A DNA stretch of 31,013 nt from an uncultured Planctomycetales bacterium (lineage in GTDB: Bacteria > Planctomycetota > Planctomycetia > Pirellulales > Thermoguttaceae), in assembly GCA_937889015.1 (NCBI GenBank), contig CALARR010000358.1, positions 1 to 31,013 of the forward strand, in the 5' to 3' direction. The notes under the pieces are model-generated. The model made no database searches. It worked only from the letters and a program-made list of their open reading frames with translations, and was not told the origin of the DNA. Position numbers and translations under genes: made by a program. Of the stretch, positions 24,433 through 31,013 are shown piece by piece. Within the stretch, counting starts at the first letter, position 1, and every line of letters starts with the position of its first letter.

Positions 24433-25424
24433 GCGAGGACGAACTCGATCTTCCCGACGAACCGCTAGAGTTGATCGTCGCCCCGTCTGAGGCCGGTTGG
24501 CGTCTGGACGCCTTTCTGGCCCAACATCTATCGGACTATAGCCGCGTCCATCTGCGGCGCGCCATCACGGCTGGGGCGGCGCGCGTCGACGAGTACGGTG
24601 CGAAGCCTTCCTACCGTTTGCGCGCCGGACAGCGCGTGCGGTTTGTACTGCCCGAGTTGCCGCGCGAAGCCCCGCGCCCGGAGAACATCCCCCTGGAAAT
24701 CCTCTTCCAGGACGACTGGCTGGCGGCCGTGAACAAACCGCCGGGCATGGTGGTGCATCCGGCGCGCGGGCACTGGAGCGGGACCTTGGCCAGCGCCGTG
24801 CAGTATCACCTGGGCACGTTGAGCACCGCCGGTGGCCCGACGCGGCCGGGCATCGTACACCGGCTGGACCGGGACACCAGCGGCGTGATCCTGGTGGCTC
24901 GGCACGATCAGGCCCACGCGCGCCTGGCCGCGCAGTTCGAATCGCGAAGCATCCAGAAGGAATACTACGCGTTGGTCAGCGGCCGGCCGCGCCTGGATCG
25001 CGACATGATCGACGAGCCGATCGGCATGCACCCGCAGCACCGAGAGAAGATGGCGATTCGCCGCGGCGAGGCGGCGCGCGAGGCGCAGAGCTTCTACGAG
25101 GTGCAAGAGCGGTTTGACGGGTTCGCGGCGATGCGAATCCTGCCCAAGACGGGCCGGACCCACCAGATTCGCGTGCATCTGCACCACATCGGCTGCCCGG
25201 TGCTCTGCGACCGGCAGTATGGCGGTCGCGCCCAAATCACGCGTGGGGAAATCCGCCGCGATCCGAGCAACCAGGAAGTGCTGCTGGACCGCCAGGCCCT
25301 GCACGCGCGGAAGATCAGCTTGACGCATCCCGGTAGCGGCGAACCGTTGACGATTGAAGCCCCGCTGCCGGCGGATATCTCGGCCGTGGTGGCCGAGTTG
25401 CGGCTGTATCGCCGGTTGGGCTGA
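24429..25424 (+). CDS. rluD: RluD-type 23S rRNA pseudouridine synthase
   Basis: A 331-aa RluA-family pseudouridine synthase that isomerises uridines in RNA. It has an N-terminal S4 RNA-binding domain (WRLDAFLAQHLSDYSRVHLRRAI), the catalytic motif HRLDRDTSG (144-152, nucleophile Asp147), and later LVSGRP and LPKTGRTHQIRVHLHHIGCPVLCD motifs. The S4 domain and length fit RluD (large-ribosomal helix 69), but the RluA/RluC/RluD split is not decided by motifs alone, so the symbol is tentative. GTG start overlaps the upstream stop codon by 4 nt. Housekeeping role. Confidence 0.88.
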   Translation: MSEDELDLPDEPLELIVAPSEAGWRLDAFLAQHLSDYSRVHLRRAITAGAARVDEYGAKPSYRLRAGQRVRFVLPELPREAPRPENIPLEILFQDDWLAAVNKPPGMVVHPARGHWSGTLASAVQYHLGTLSTAGGPTRPGIVHRLDRDTSGVILVARHDQAHARLAAQFESRSIQKEYYALVSGRPRLDRDMIDEPIGMHPQHREKMAIRRGEAAREAQSFYEVQERFDGFAAMRILPKTGRTHQIRVHLHHIGCPVLCDRQYGGRAQITRGEIRRDPSNQEVLLDRQALHARKISLTHPGSGEPLTIEAPLPADISAVVAELRLYRRLG

Positions 25425-25450
25425 GGCCAACCCCCTCGGCGACGACCTGC

Positions 25451-25480
25451 TTGCGGCCGGGGGATGCGGTGGAACATAAT
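25451..25480 (+). promoter_or_regulatory. Candidate promoter for amidohydrolase
   Basis: TTGCGG (25451-25456), 18 nt, CATAAT (25475-25480; 5 of 6). It lies about 65 nt before ATG 25545 and supports that start over the in-frame one at 25464, which sits inside the promoter. Confidence 0.4.
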
Positions 25481-25544
25481 GCCGACTGGATGTGTGTCAA
25501 CGTCTGACCGTTTTCCTGGTCGCCCGAGGCGTGGGAGTCTACCG

Positions 25545-26585
25545 ATGTACAGAGACTTGTCGCAGGCCGCAGGAGCAGGTTTGGCCGCGTGTGCTCAAGA
25601 GGCGGGCGGCGCTCCGTCCGGTGCCCAGACGGCTCCGGGGCCGGCCTCGCGGTCGCGGCGAGTGTTCCTGGGTCAGACGGCGGCCACGGCGGCGGGAGGC
25701 CTGGCTTTGACGCCGTTATTGGCCCGATCCGCCACCGCCGAGCTGGCCCCGTCCGGTGAGTCTATCGACGCGCACATCCATGTGTTTCCGGCCGGCACGG
25801 ACCGCTATCCGCTCAAGCCCGGTGCGACGCCCAACAAGCGCCCCCTGCCCTCCTTTACACCGGAGGAGTTCCTCAAGCATGCGGCGCCGGTCGGTGTGAC
25901 GCGGGCCGTGCTGATCCAGTTCAGCCACTATGGCTACGACAACTCCTATATTCTGGATACGATGCGCCAGCACGCGGGCCGTTTTGCCGTAGTGGCCGGC
26001 GTCGATCCGCAGGACAAGCCGCGCGACAAGATCCGCGAGTTGGCCGGCCAAGGGGCGCGCGGGGTGAGAGTGGCGAGCGCAGGCCGCACGCCCGACGATT
26101 GGGGACGCGACACTGGACTGGCCGAGTTATGGCGTGCGGCGGGCGAGGCGGGGTTGGTGGTCTGTGCGCTGGTGGGGCCGGAGTTCTTGCCGGCCGTGGA
26201 ACGCTTCTGCCAGCAGAATCCGCAGACCACCGTGGCGCTGGACCACCTGGCGCGGATCGGAGCGGACGGAACGATCCGCAGTGAGCACGTCGATGCCCTG
26301 TGCGGCCTGGCGCGTCACAAGCAGATCCACGTGAAGGTGTCGGCTTTCTATGCGTTGGGAGCGAAGGCGCCGCCGTATCAGGACTTGGGGCCCATGATTC
26401 GCCGCGTGGTGGACGCGTTTGGCGCGGAACGACTGCTGTGGGGGAGCGATTCGCCGTTTCAGACGCTCGCGCCCCACACCTATCGCGATTCGATCGAGTT
26501 GTTGCACAGCCGACTGGATTTTCTGTCGGCCCAGCAGCGGCGTTGCCTGCTGGCCGATACGGCGGCCAGGCTCTTCTTCCGCTGA
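25545..26585 (+). CDS. Tat-exported amidohydrolase (amidohydrolase 2 family)
   Basis: A 346-aa metal-dependent hydrolase. The N-terminus carries a twin-arginine motif (SRSRRVFLGQ, Arg38-Arg39) followed by a hydrophobic stretch and an Ala-rich cleavage region, so export through Tat is likely. The n-region before the RR is unusually long, about 37 residues. The TIM-barrel metal site is visible: DAHIHVF (Asp75, His77, His79), FSHYGYD, ALDHLAR and GSDSPF. Relatives hydrolyse C-C or C-N bonds in lactones and carboxylates (for example 2-pyrone-4,6-dicarboxylate hydrolase and L-fuconolactone/rhamnonolactone hydrolases). The substrate here is unknown. It converges with the sulfatase gene across a 64-nt gap. 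Confidence 0.83.
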   Translation: MYRDLSQAAGAGLAACAQEAGGAPSGAQTAPGPASRSRRVFLGQTAATAAGGLALTPLLARSATAELAPSGESIDAHIHVFPAGTDRYPLKPGATPNKRPLPSFTPEEFLKHAAPVGVTRAVLIQFSHYGYDNSYILDTMRQHAGRFAVVAGVDPQDKPRDKIRELAGQGARGVRVASAGRTPDDWGRDTGLAELWRAAGEAGLVVCALVGPEFLPAVERFCQQNPQTTVALDHLARIGADGTIRSEHVDALCGLARHKQIHVKVSAFYALGAKAPPYQDLGPMIRRVVDAFGAERLLWGSDSPFQTLAPHTYRDSIELLHSRLDFLSAQQRRCLLADTAARLFFR

Positions 26586-26593
26586 AACTCTGT

Positions 26594-26609
26594 GCGGGAT
26601 GATCCCCGC
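26594..26609. terminator. Small hairpin between convergent genes
   Basis: GCGGG (26594-26598), loop atgatc, CCCGC (26605-26609), in the 64-nt gap between amidohydrolase and sulfatase stops. A short bidirectional terminator is possible; no T-tract is present. Confidence 0.3.
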
Positions 26610-26649
26610 CAAGTCGCGCGCCCGGTTGGGAGCGACGGGCCGAGCCCGG

Positions 26650-28011
26650 TCACTTGGGCAATCCCACCAGATCCTCCGGCAGATTCGGATTGTCCTGGGC
26701 CTGTTCCGCCACCAGCAGTTTCAGCAGTTCGGCCACCTTCGCCCCGTGGGTTTCGGCCAAGTCGGTCTGCTCGTAGGGATCGTTGGCGAGATTGAACAGC
26801 TCCACGCGCCCCTTGTTTGAATGAATGAGCTTCCAATCGCCGTGGCGCAGGGCATGGCCGTTGCGCATCGCGATGTAGATCGTGCGCGGCTGCCTGGCGA
26901 CCGCCGCCGCGGTCAGGGCCGGCCATTGATTGATCCCGTCCCATTTCAGGTCGCCCTGGGGCTTATAGCCAGCCAGCGCGGCGATGGTCGGCAGCCAGTC
27001 GACCGCGTGCATGGGAGTGGTGAACTTGCCGGGCGCAAGCTTGCCCGGCCAGTTGGCAAAGGCGCAGACGCGGACGCCGCCCTCGTAGAGCGTGTTCTTC
27101 TGACCGCGGAGCGGGTCGTTCTCGCTGTTCAGGGGCGAGTCGGCCACCTTGCCCACGTAGGCGTTCTTCACCGACTCGATGCCGCCATTGTCGCTGGTAA
27201 AGATGATCAGCGTATTGGCGCGCTGGCCGGTCTTTTCCAGGGCTTGCACGAACTGGCCGACCTTGGCGTCCAACTGTGCAACCTCGGCGGCCATGCGCAG
27301 GCGCGAGTCGTGCTTCTTGGGATCGTCGTGGAACTTCACCCCGTCGTAGAGGCGTTTGTACTCCTCGGGCGAGTCGACCGGCGTGTGCACGGCGTGAAAC
27401 GGGACGTAGACGAACCAGGGGGACTTCTGTTCCTCGATGCGGCGCAGGGCTTCGGCCGCGACCAACTCGGTGGCGTTGCCCTCCTCGTCCAGTCGCTGGC
27501 CGTCGCGGTGCCAGGTGTCCTCATAGGGACTGCCTTTGCGGTACTTGTGCGTCCAAGGATCGGCGGCGCCGGTAAGCGTGCCGTAGCCGTGATCGAAGCC
27601 ATAGGCCGTCGGCCCCCATTCCTGGCGCGCGCCGAGATGCCATTTGCCGGACTGGCAGGTGTAGTAGCCCAGCGACTTCAAGGCCGAGGCCATGGTCACC
27701 GTACCCAGCGGCATAGCGCGGAGATTGCTGGGAACCACCGGGTGCGGACCGAAGCGGCCCGGATAGCGCCCGCTCATCAAAGCCGTGCGCGTAGGCGTGC
27801 AGACGGGCTGCACGTAGTGCTGATCCAATTCGATCCCCTCGCGTACGAGCTTGTCCATGTGCGGCGTCTTGCCGAAGCCCCCGTGCCAGCCGACGTCGCT
27901 CCAACCGAGGTCGTCGGCCACGATCAGCAGGATGTTGGGCTTGGGAGCCTCTGCAGCCAGGAGAGTGGATGCACAGAACAACGACAGAATGACCATCAGG
28001 AGGCGTTTCAT
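26650..28011 (-). CDS. Exported sulfatase (arylsulfatase-type)
   Basis: A 453-aa type I sulfatase that removes sulfate esters, most likely from sulfated polysaccharides outside the cytoplasm. A cleavable signal peptide is visible (MKRLLMVILSLFCASTLLAA). The formylglycine motif CTPTR (Cys71-Pro73-Arg75) is intact, as are the metal Asp pair in VADDLGW (Asp33-Asp34) and later elements QSGKWHLG, YVPFHAVHTP and IFTSDNGG. Activity needs a formylglycine-generating enzyme, not seen here. ATG 28011 has AAGGA just upstream and begins the signal peptide, although the frame runs to 28116. Sulfatases are abundant in planctomycetes. Confidence 0.93.
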   Translation of the reverse strand: MKRLLMVILSLFCASTLLAAEAPKPNILLIVADDLGWSDVGWHGGFGKTPHMDKLVREGIELDQHYVQPVCTPTRTALMSGRYPGRFGPHPVVPSNLRAMPLGTVTMASALKSLGYYTCQSGKWHLGARQEWGPTAYGFDHGYGTLTGAADPWTHKYRKGSPYEDTWHRDGQRLDEEGNATELVAAEALRRIEEQKSPWFVYVPFHAVHTPVDSPEEYKRLYDGVKFHDDPKKHDSRLRMAAEVAQLDAKVGQFVQALEKTGQRANTLIIFTSDNGGIESVKNAYVGKVADSPLNSENDPLRGQKNTLYEGGVRVCAFANWPGKLAPGKFTTPMHAVDWLPTIAALAGYKPQGDLKWDGINQWPALTAAAVARQPRTIYIAMRNGHALRHGDWKLIHSNKGRVELFNLANDPYEQTDLAETHGAKVAELLKLLVAEQAQDNPNLPEDLVGLPK

Positions 28012-28087
28012 CGGAAATCCTTCGTTATGTGGCGTCTCGGGTTGGCCGCATGGTGGAGCACAGCGCCACGTACATGGCGCAGAGGAC

Positions 28088-28096
28088 ATAATAGCA
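28088..28096 (-). promoter_or_regulatory. Extended -10 promoter for sulfatase
   Basis: On the minus strand TGCTATTAT: a TG at the extended -10 position followed by TATTAT (5 of 6). No -35 box is at normal distance, as allowed for extended -10 promoters. It lies about 77 nt upstream of the sulfatase ATG. Confidence 0.45.
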
Positions 28097-28246
28097 CACT
28101 GGCCTACCGCACTCACGCAATTCCGCTCTGCGCATTGAGCCGACGCTGGACCGCCAGGCGGTCAGCACGCGATTGGCAACGGTAAGTTGATGCAGTGCAG
28201 CGCGCAGATGGAACACTATGGGGGCCCTGGTAACACTAAGCGCCTG

Positions 28247-28271
28247 CATGCCCACGACAAGCGTGGGCATG
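28247..28271. repeat. Palindromic intergenic repeat
   Basis: CATGCCCACG (28247-28256), loop ACAAG, CGTGGGCATG (28262-28271): a perfect 10-bp stem. The right arm continues as GTGGGCATGGCACCC (28263-28277), repeated with one change as GTGGGCATGGTACCC at 28292-28306. A REP-like or small mobile hairpin is likely; a related element is at 23358-23375. Confidence 0.6.
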
Positions 28272-28643
28272 GCACCCAACGCACGAGAAGTGTGGGCATG
28301 GTACCCGACGAAAGCAAGCTGGCGAGGATAACGAAGCGAGGTCGGCATGTTGCGTAGCAACAAGCAACGCGGTTCATCGTGGCTCTTGGCCGCTGCAAGC
28401 CGTGCAATGGTCGCAATCCGTTGTCGGGAAGTGACATACACAAAACATTGTCGACGTAAGTCGCTTAACTCTGCTGGCCGGGTTGTTGCATCCGTTCAGG
28501 GGGTGCTATTAAGGCGCGCATTGCCATGGATTGTTTCGCGGGAGCGTCGGGTTTTAGCCGCAGTCGGCGGGAACCCGGCCGGAACGGCGATCACTGTCTG
28601 CGCCGGCATCCATAGTGGCCGTGCTGCACGCGGTGTGGCGCTC

Positions 28644-28652
28644 TGCTAAGAT
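28644..28652 (+). promoter_or_regulatory. Candidate promoter for propeller gene
   Basis: TGCTAAGAT: extended TG and a -10-like TAAGAT (4 of 6), about 68 nt before the ATG at 28720. No clear -35 box. Confidence 0.3.
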
Positions 28653-28719
28653 GAACGGCCTGACGAGCATGGATCGGGCTTAGTCCCGCACAGAAAGAAG
28701 AACTCTGGGAGCAGGCAGC

Positions 28720-29964
28720 ATGAAGAATCTTGTTCTGGTGATGGCGGCGTTGGTGGCGAGCGTGGCAACGGCAGAGGAGTTCCCCACCTTTTCGAAGCCC
28801 AGGGCGATCACGTCTGGTCCCAAGGACCACCTTTTCGCCAGCTACTACGCGATCAACGCCTGGAGCGCCGACGGCCGCTATGCCACGGTGTTGGAGACCG
28901 ACGTCAAGGGCCGCCTGGCGACGGAAAACGATCCCGCGGTGCTGGGGGTGGTCGACGCGCAGGACAACCACCGCTTCATTCCCCTGACGGACACGCGCTG
29001 CTGGAACTTCCAGGAGGCGACCATGGCCCATTGGCTGGGCACGGCGCCGCAGACGCATTTCATCTTCAACGACAAGGTGGACGGCAAGTTCGTGGCGGTG
29101 ATCTTCGACATGACGACCAAGGCCCGGCGCGTTGTGCCCTATCCGGTCAGCGCCGTGTCGGCCGACGGCAAATGGGCCGTGAGCATCAATTACGCACGGC
29201 TGCGCCTGACGCGGCCCGACTACGGCTACGACGGCAACGGCCAGGACGCGCGCGTGGATACGACCTGGCCCAGCGACGACGGTCTATGGCTGGTGAACCT
29301 GGAGGACGGCACGGCCAAGCTGATCGTGTCGATCGCCTCGGTGCGCGACCGCATGCCGCAAGTCAAGGACCCCAAGGCCCTGGCCTATTTCTGCCACACC
29401 GTGTTCAGCCGCGACGGATCGAAGGTTTTCTGGCTGGCGCGAAGCGTGGAAAACCTGTCCTCGCAGAAGATGGTGCGCAAGTGGGAGACCACCTCCTTCA
29501 CCTGCAACCGCGACGGCAGCAACGTGCAACGCTGCTTTCCGGACGGGTGGGGCGGCTCGCACTTCAACTGGTTGGACGGCGAAAGGCTGTTGGTGACGGC
29601 CAAGTACCAGGACACGGTATATAGCCACGTGTTGTTCACCCCGGGCAAGTCGGACTATGCGCGCGTGGGGCGCGGACTGCTGGATTTCGACGGCCACGGC
29701 GTGTTTTCTGACGACGGCAAGTGGATGGCCACCGACACCTACCCCGACAAGCTGGGTGAGCGCAAGCTGATGGTCCTGCGCATGGCGGACCACGCCATCC
29801 TGCCGCTGGGCACGTATTTTGTGCCGGAACTCTATCGCGAGCAGTACTCGCGCTGCGATCTGCATCCGCGTTGGCGGCCCGACGGCAAGATGCTGGGGTT
29901 CAACTCGGTACACGAGGGTTCGCGGCAGGTGTATGTGATCGACATCACGGCCGCGGAGCGCTGA
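28720..29964 (+). CDS. Secreted beta-propeller-like protein, function unknown
   Basis: A 414-aa protein with a short signal peptide (MKNLVLVMAALVASVATA). The body shows repeated blade-like patterns of the TolB/PD40 type: WSADGRYATV, VSADGKWAVS, FSRDGSKVFWLA, FSDDGKWMATD and, near the end, CDLHPRWRPDGKMLGFNS followed by RQVYVIDI. Oligogalacturonate-lyase-like and TolB-like propellers share such repeats, but I cannot name a substrate. Several Asp/His/Trp residues are conserved-looking around WGGSHFNW. Start ATG 28720 follows a purine-rich stretch including GGGAGCAGG. It stands alone on the plus strand, opposite in direction to the sulfatase. Confidence 0.75.
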   Translation: MKNLVLVMAALVASVATAEEFPTFSKPRAITSGPKDHLFASYYAINAWSADGRYATVLETDVKGRLATENDPAVLGVVDAQDNHRFIPLTDTRCWNFQEATMAHWLGTAPQTHFIFNDKVDGKFVAVIFDMTTKARRVVPYPVSAVSADGKWAVSINYARLRLTRPDYGYDGNGQDARVDTTWPSDDGLWLVNLEDGTAKLIVSIASVRDRMPQVKDPKALAYFCHTVFSRDGSKVFWLARSVENLSSQKMVRKWETTSFTCNRDGSNVQRCFPDGWGGSHFNWLDGERLLVTAKYQDTVYSHVLFTPGKSDYARVGRGLLDFDGHGVFSDDGKWMATDTYPDKLGERKLMVLRMADHAILPLGTYFVPELYREQYSRCDLHPRWRPDGKMLGFNSVHEGSRQVYVIDITAAER

Positions 29965-30086
29965 GCGGCATGCCTGCCTCGGCGATCGGTCGTATGGGCA
30001 CGCAATACAATTGCGAAAGTGGGCTTGTCAGCGTGCTTGTGGCAAGGATTCTTGAAAGCCCGAGTCCTCTGCGCAGCGGAACGGAG

Positions 30087-30131
30087 GGCGTGCCGAGTGG
30101 CGGATCGGGGCGATCCGTCGCGCGGCACGCC
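30087..30131. terminator. Very long hairpin between convergent genes
   Basis: GGCGTGCCG (30087-30095) pairs with CGGCACGCC (30123-30131), and inside it CGGATCG (30101-30107) pairs with CGATCCG (30111-30117) around a GGG loop. Bases between the two stems also pair, apart from one A-G mismatch and two G-T pairs, giving about 20 bp in 45 nt. It lies in the 230-nt gap between converging genes and is followed by GTTTC. A bidirectional terminator is the simplest role. Confidence 0.55.
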
Positions 30132-30150
30132 GTTTCTATGCATGTTCCAC

Positions 30151-30176
30151 GGTGCGTCTGTTCCAAGCGGCGCACC
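30151..30176. repeat. Second hairpin in the same gap
   Basis: GGTGCG (30151-30156) and CGCACC (30171-30176) form a 6-bp stem with a 14-nt loop, followed on the plus strand by TTGCTTTGC. It may add to termination of the propeller gene. Confidence 0.3.
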
Positions 30177-30194
30177 TTGCTTTGCTCGGCGCGT

Positions 30195-31013
30195 CTACTC
30201 GGGCTTCTTCGCTTCCTTGCCGGCTGATCCGGTGAGTTCGGCGACGACACCGGCGACTTGTTTGATCAGGACTGGGTTCTGGGTGAACTGGGCCATTTCG
30301 GCCACGGCCTTGGCCATGCGGATGGCTTCCGGTCGGCGGCCTTCGGCCACCGCCTCTTCGATCAGTTTCAGTCCCTTGACGGTGACCTCGCGGCACATGA
30401 TGAGTTTGCGTGCCGTTTCCGCGTTGCGCGCCACGGCATCCCATTGTTCGATGGCCTCGGTCTTCATGACCCAGGGATCCACCTCGAACGTCTCTGCGGT
30501 CTGGTCGACGATCTCCCAGGTCAGATCGACCTTGCCACAAGCGATGGCCAACTCCAGGGCCTTGCCCAGCAACGCGTAAGTCACTTCCGGATCGCCAGGT
30601 TCGCGTGCGGCGGCCAACAAGGCCTTAGCCGCTTCGCTCTTCTTGAGGAGACTGGCCGCTGCACCCTCGAGTTGAGCGGCGAAACGCTCCTGAAGGGTCT
30701 TCTCGGCTTGTTGCAGTTTGGCCGGATCGGTGGGCTTGGGCAATCGCTTGACGGCCTTGGCCGCCTGCGCCGCCTTGGCGCGTTTCTTGGCGCCCGGTTT
30801 TGAGTCGTCTTCTGACTTGGGCGGCTTCTTGGCTTCGGCCTTTGGCTCGGCGGGCTTGGGGCTTGGTTTGGCTTCGGGCTTGGGAGTCGGCTTGGCTTCG
30901 GGTTTGGGCACGGCGCGGGCTTCCGCCGGCTGAGGCTTGGGCTCGGGTTTGGGGGGCGTGTACGGCACAAGGCTCAAGTCCGGAACAAGCTTATCGACCG
31001 GCTGGCCGGCATT
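30195..31013 (-). CDS. Partial protein: Pro/Lys-rich linker plus helical domain
   Basis: The gene runs off the right edge, so its start is not in the window. The visible 272 residues begin in NAGQPVDKLVPDLSLVPY and continue with a long low-complexity linker of repeated PKPEAKP-type units and Lys/Ala. Then comes an alpha-helical domain of about 170 residues (LLGKALELAIACGKVDLTWEI, VDPWVMKTEAIEQW, AIRMAKAVAEMA). I associate this helical domain with planctomycete proteins where it accompanies other modules such as formylglycine-enzyme-like or carbohydrate-binding domains; this is from memory and not shown here. A TTG at 30977 could serve as start but nothing upstream stops the frame. The function is unknown. 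Confidence 0.7.
   Translation of the reverse strand, partial: NAGQPVDKLVPDLSLVPYTPPKPEPKPQPAEARAVPKPEAKPTPKPEAKPSPKPAEPKAEAKKPPKSEDDSKPGAKKRAKAAQAAKAVKRLPKPTDPAKLQQAEKTLQERFAAQLEGAAASLLKKSEAAKALLAAAREPGDPEVTYALLGKALELAIACGKVDLTWEIVDQTAETFEVDPWVMKTEAIEQWDAVARNAETARKLIMCREVTVKGLKLIEEAVAEGRRPEAIRMAKAVAEMAQFTQNPVLIKQVAGVVAELTGSAGKEAKKPE

Larger units (their letters stand above)
28012..28719. other. Large gene-free spacer
   Basis: A 708-nt gap. It holds the sulfatase promoter (28088-28096), a palindromic repeat (28247-28271), a related direct repeat at 28292-28306 and a likely promoter for the downstream propeller gene (28644-28652). A minus-strand frame of 138 codons crosses it (28025-28441) but looks non-coding. 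Confidence 0.5.

Noticed and set aside
26821..28185. 454-codon plus-strand frame opposite the sulfatase gene
   Set aside because: Antisense to an intact sulfatase with signal peptide and CTPTR motif; no features of its own.
28340..28380. Repetitive-looking ttgcgtagcaacaagcaacgc stretch
   Set aside because: The repeats are too short and irregular for a CRISPR or tandem array.
28025..28441. 138-codon minus-strand frame upstream of the sulfatase
   Set aside because: It crosses the sulfatase promoter and the palindromic repeat, and the translation resembles no protein.

Overview
The window looks like a piece of chromosome from a planctomycete, probably of the Pirellula/Rhodopirellula type. The grounds are high G+C coding sequence, several GTG/TTG starts, short operons separated by long gene-free spacers, an exported arylsulfatase-type sulfatase, a Tat-exported amidohydrolase, and a Lys/Pro/Ala-rich protein whose helical domain I associate with planctomycetes. 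This placement is inferred from gene content. No rRNA, tRNA, CRISPR array, insertion sequence or phage gene was seen.

Layout. 1-837 holds no convincing gene but carries a long hairpin. 838-2416 has a nicotinamidase (minus) and an HD-domain nucleotidase-like protein (plus). 2639-14609 is dominated by sugar and glycan genes: an exported (alpha/alpha)6-barrel glycosidase-like protein and a GDP-L-fucose-synthase-like SDR (both minus), then on the plus strand an SDR epimerase, a GT39-type membrane glycosyltransferase, a clear intrinsic terminator, a transketolase split into two genes and a GT2 glycosyltransferase, and finally a minus-strand polytopic membrane protein. 14985-15902 is an agmatinase/arginase-family enzyme. 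16028-23191 is a minus-strand DNA-metabolism block: a Rep/UvrD helicase, then a YhaO-like protein translationally coupled to a YhaN/SbcC-like ATPase. 23545-25424 is a coupled pair, a membrane-anchored YfgM-like protein and an RluD-type pseudouridine synthase, behind a good sigma-70-like promoter. 25545-30194 holds the amidohydrolase, the sulfatase and a secreted beta-propeller-like protein. The window ends inside a helical, proline-rich-linker gene.

The most unusual points are three enzymes with changed active sites. The YhaO-like partner of the SbcC-like ATPase has lost essentially all metallophosphoesterase metal-binding motifs, and its ATPase partner carries a long acidic tail. The GDP-fucose-synthase-like SDR has Phe in place of the catalytic Tyr of YxxxK. 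The split transketolase has Gln in place of the active-site His of the S-K/N-G-H motif while keeping the other catalytic histidines. The transketolase pair lies among glycosyltransferases, so this region may build an unusual sugar. Two long or repeated intergenic hairpins, at 30087-30131 and at 28247-28271 with a relative at 23358-23375, also deserve attention.
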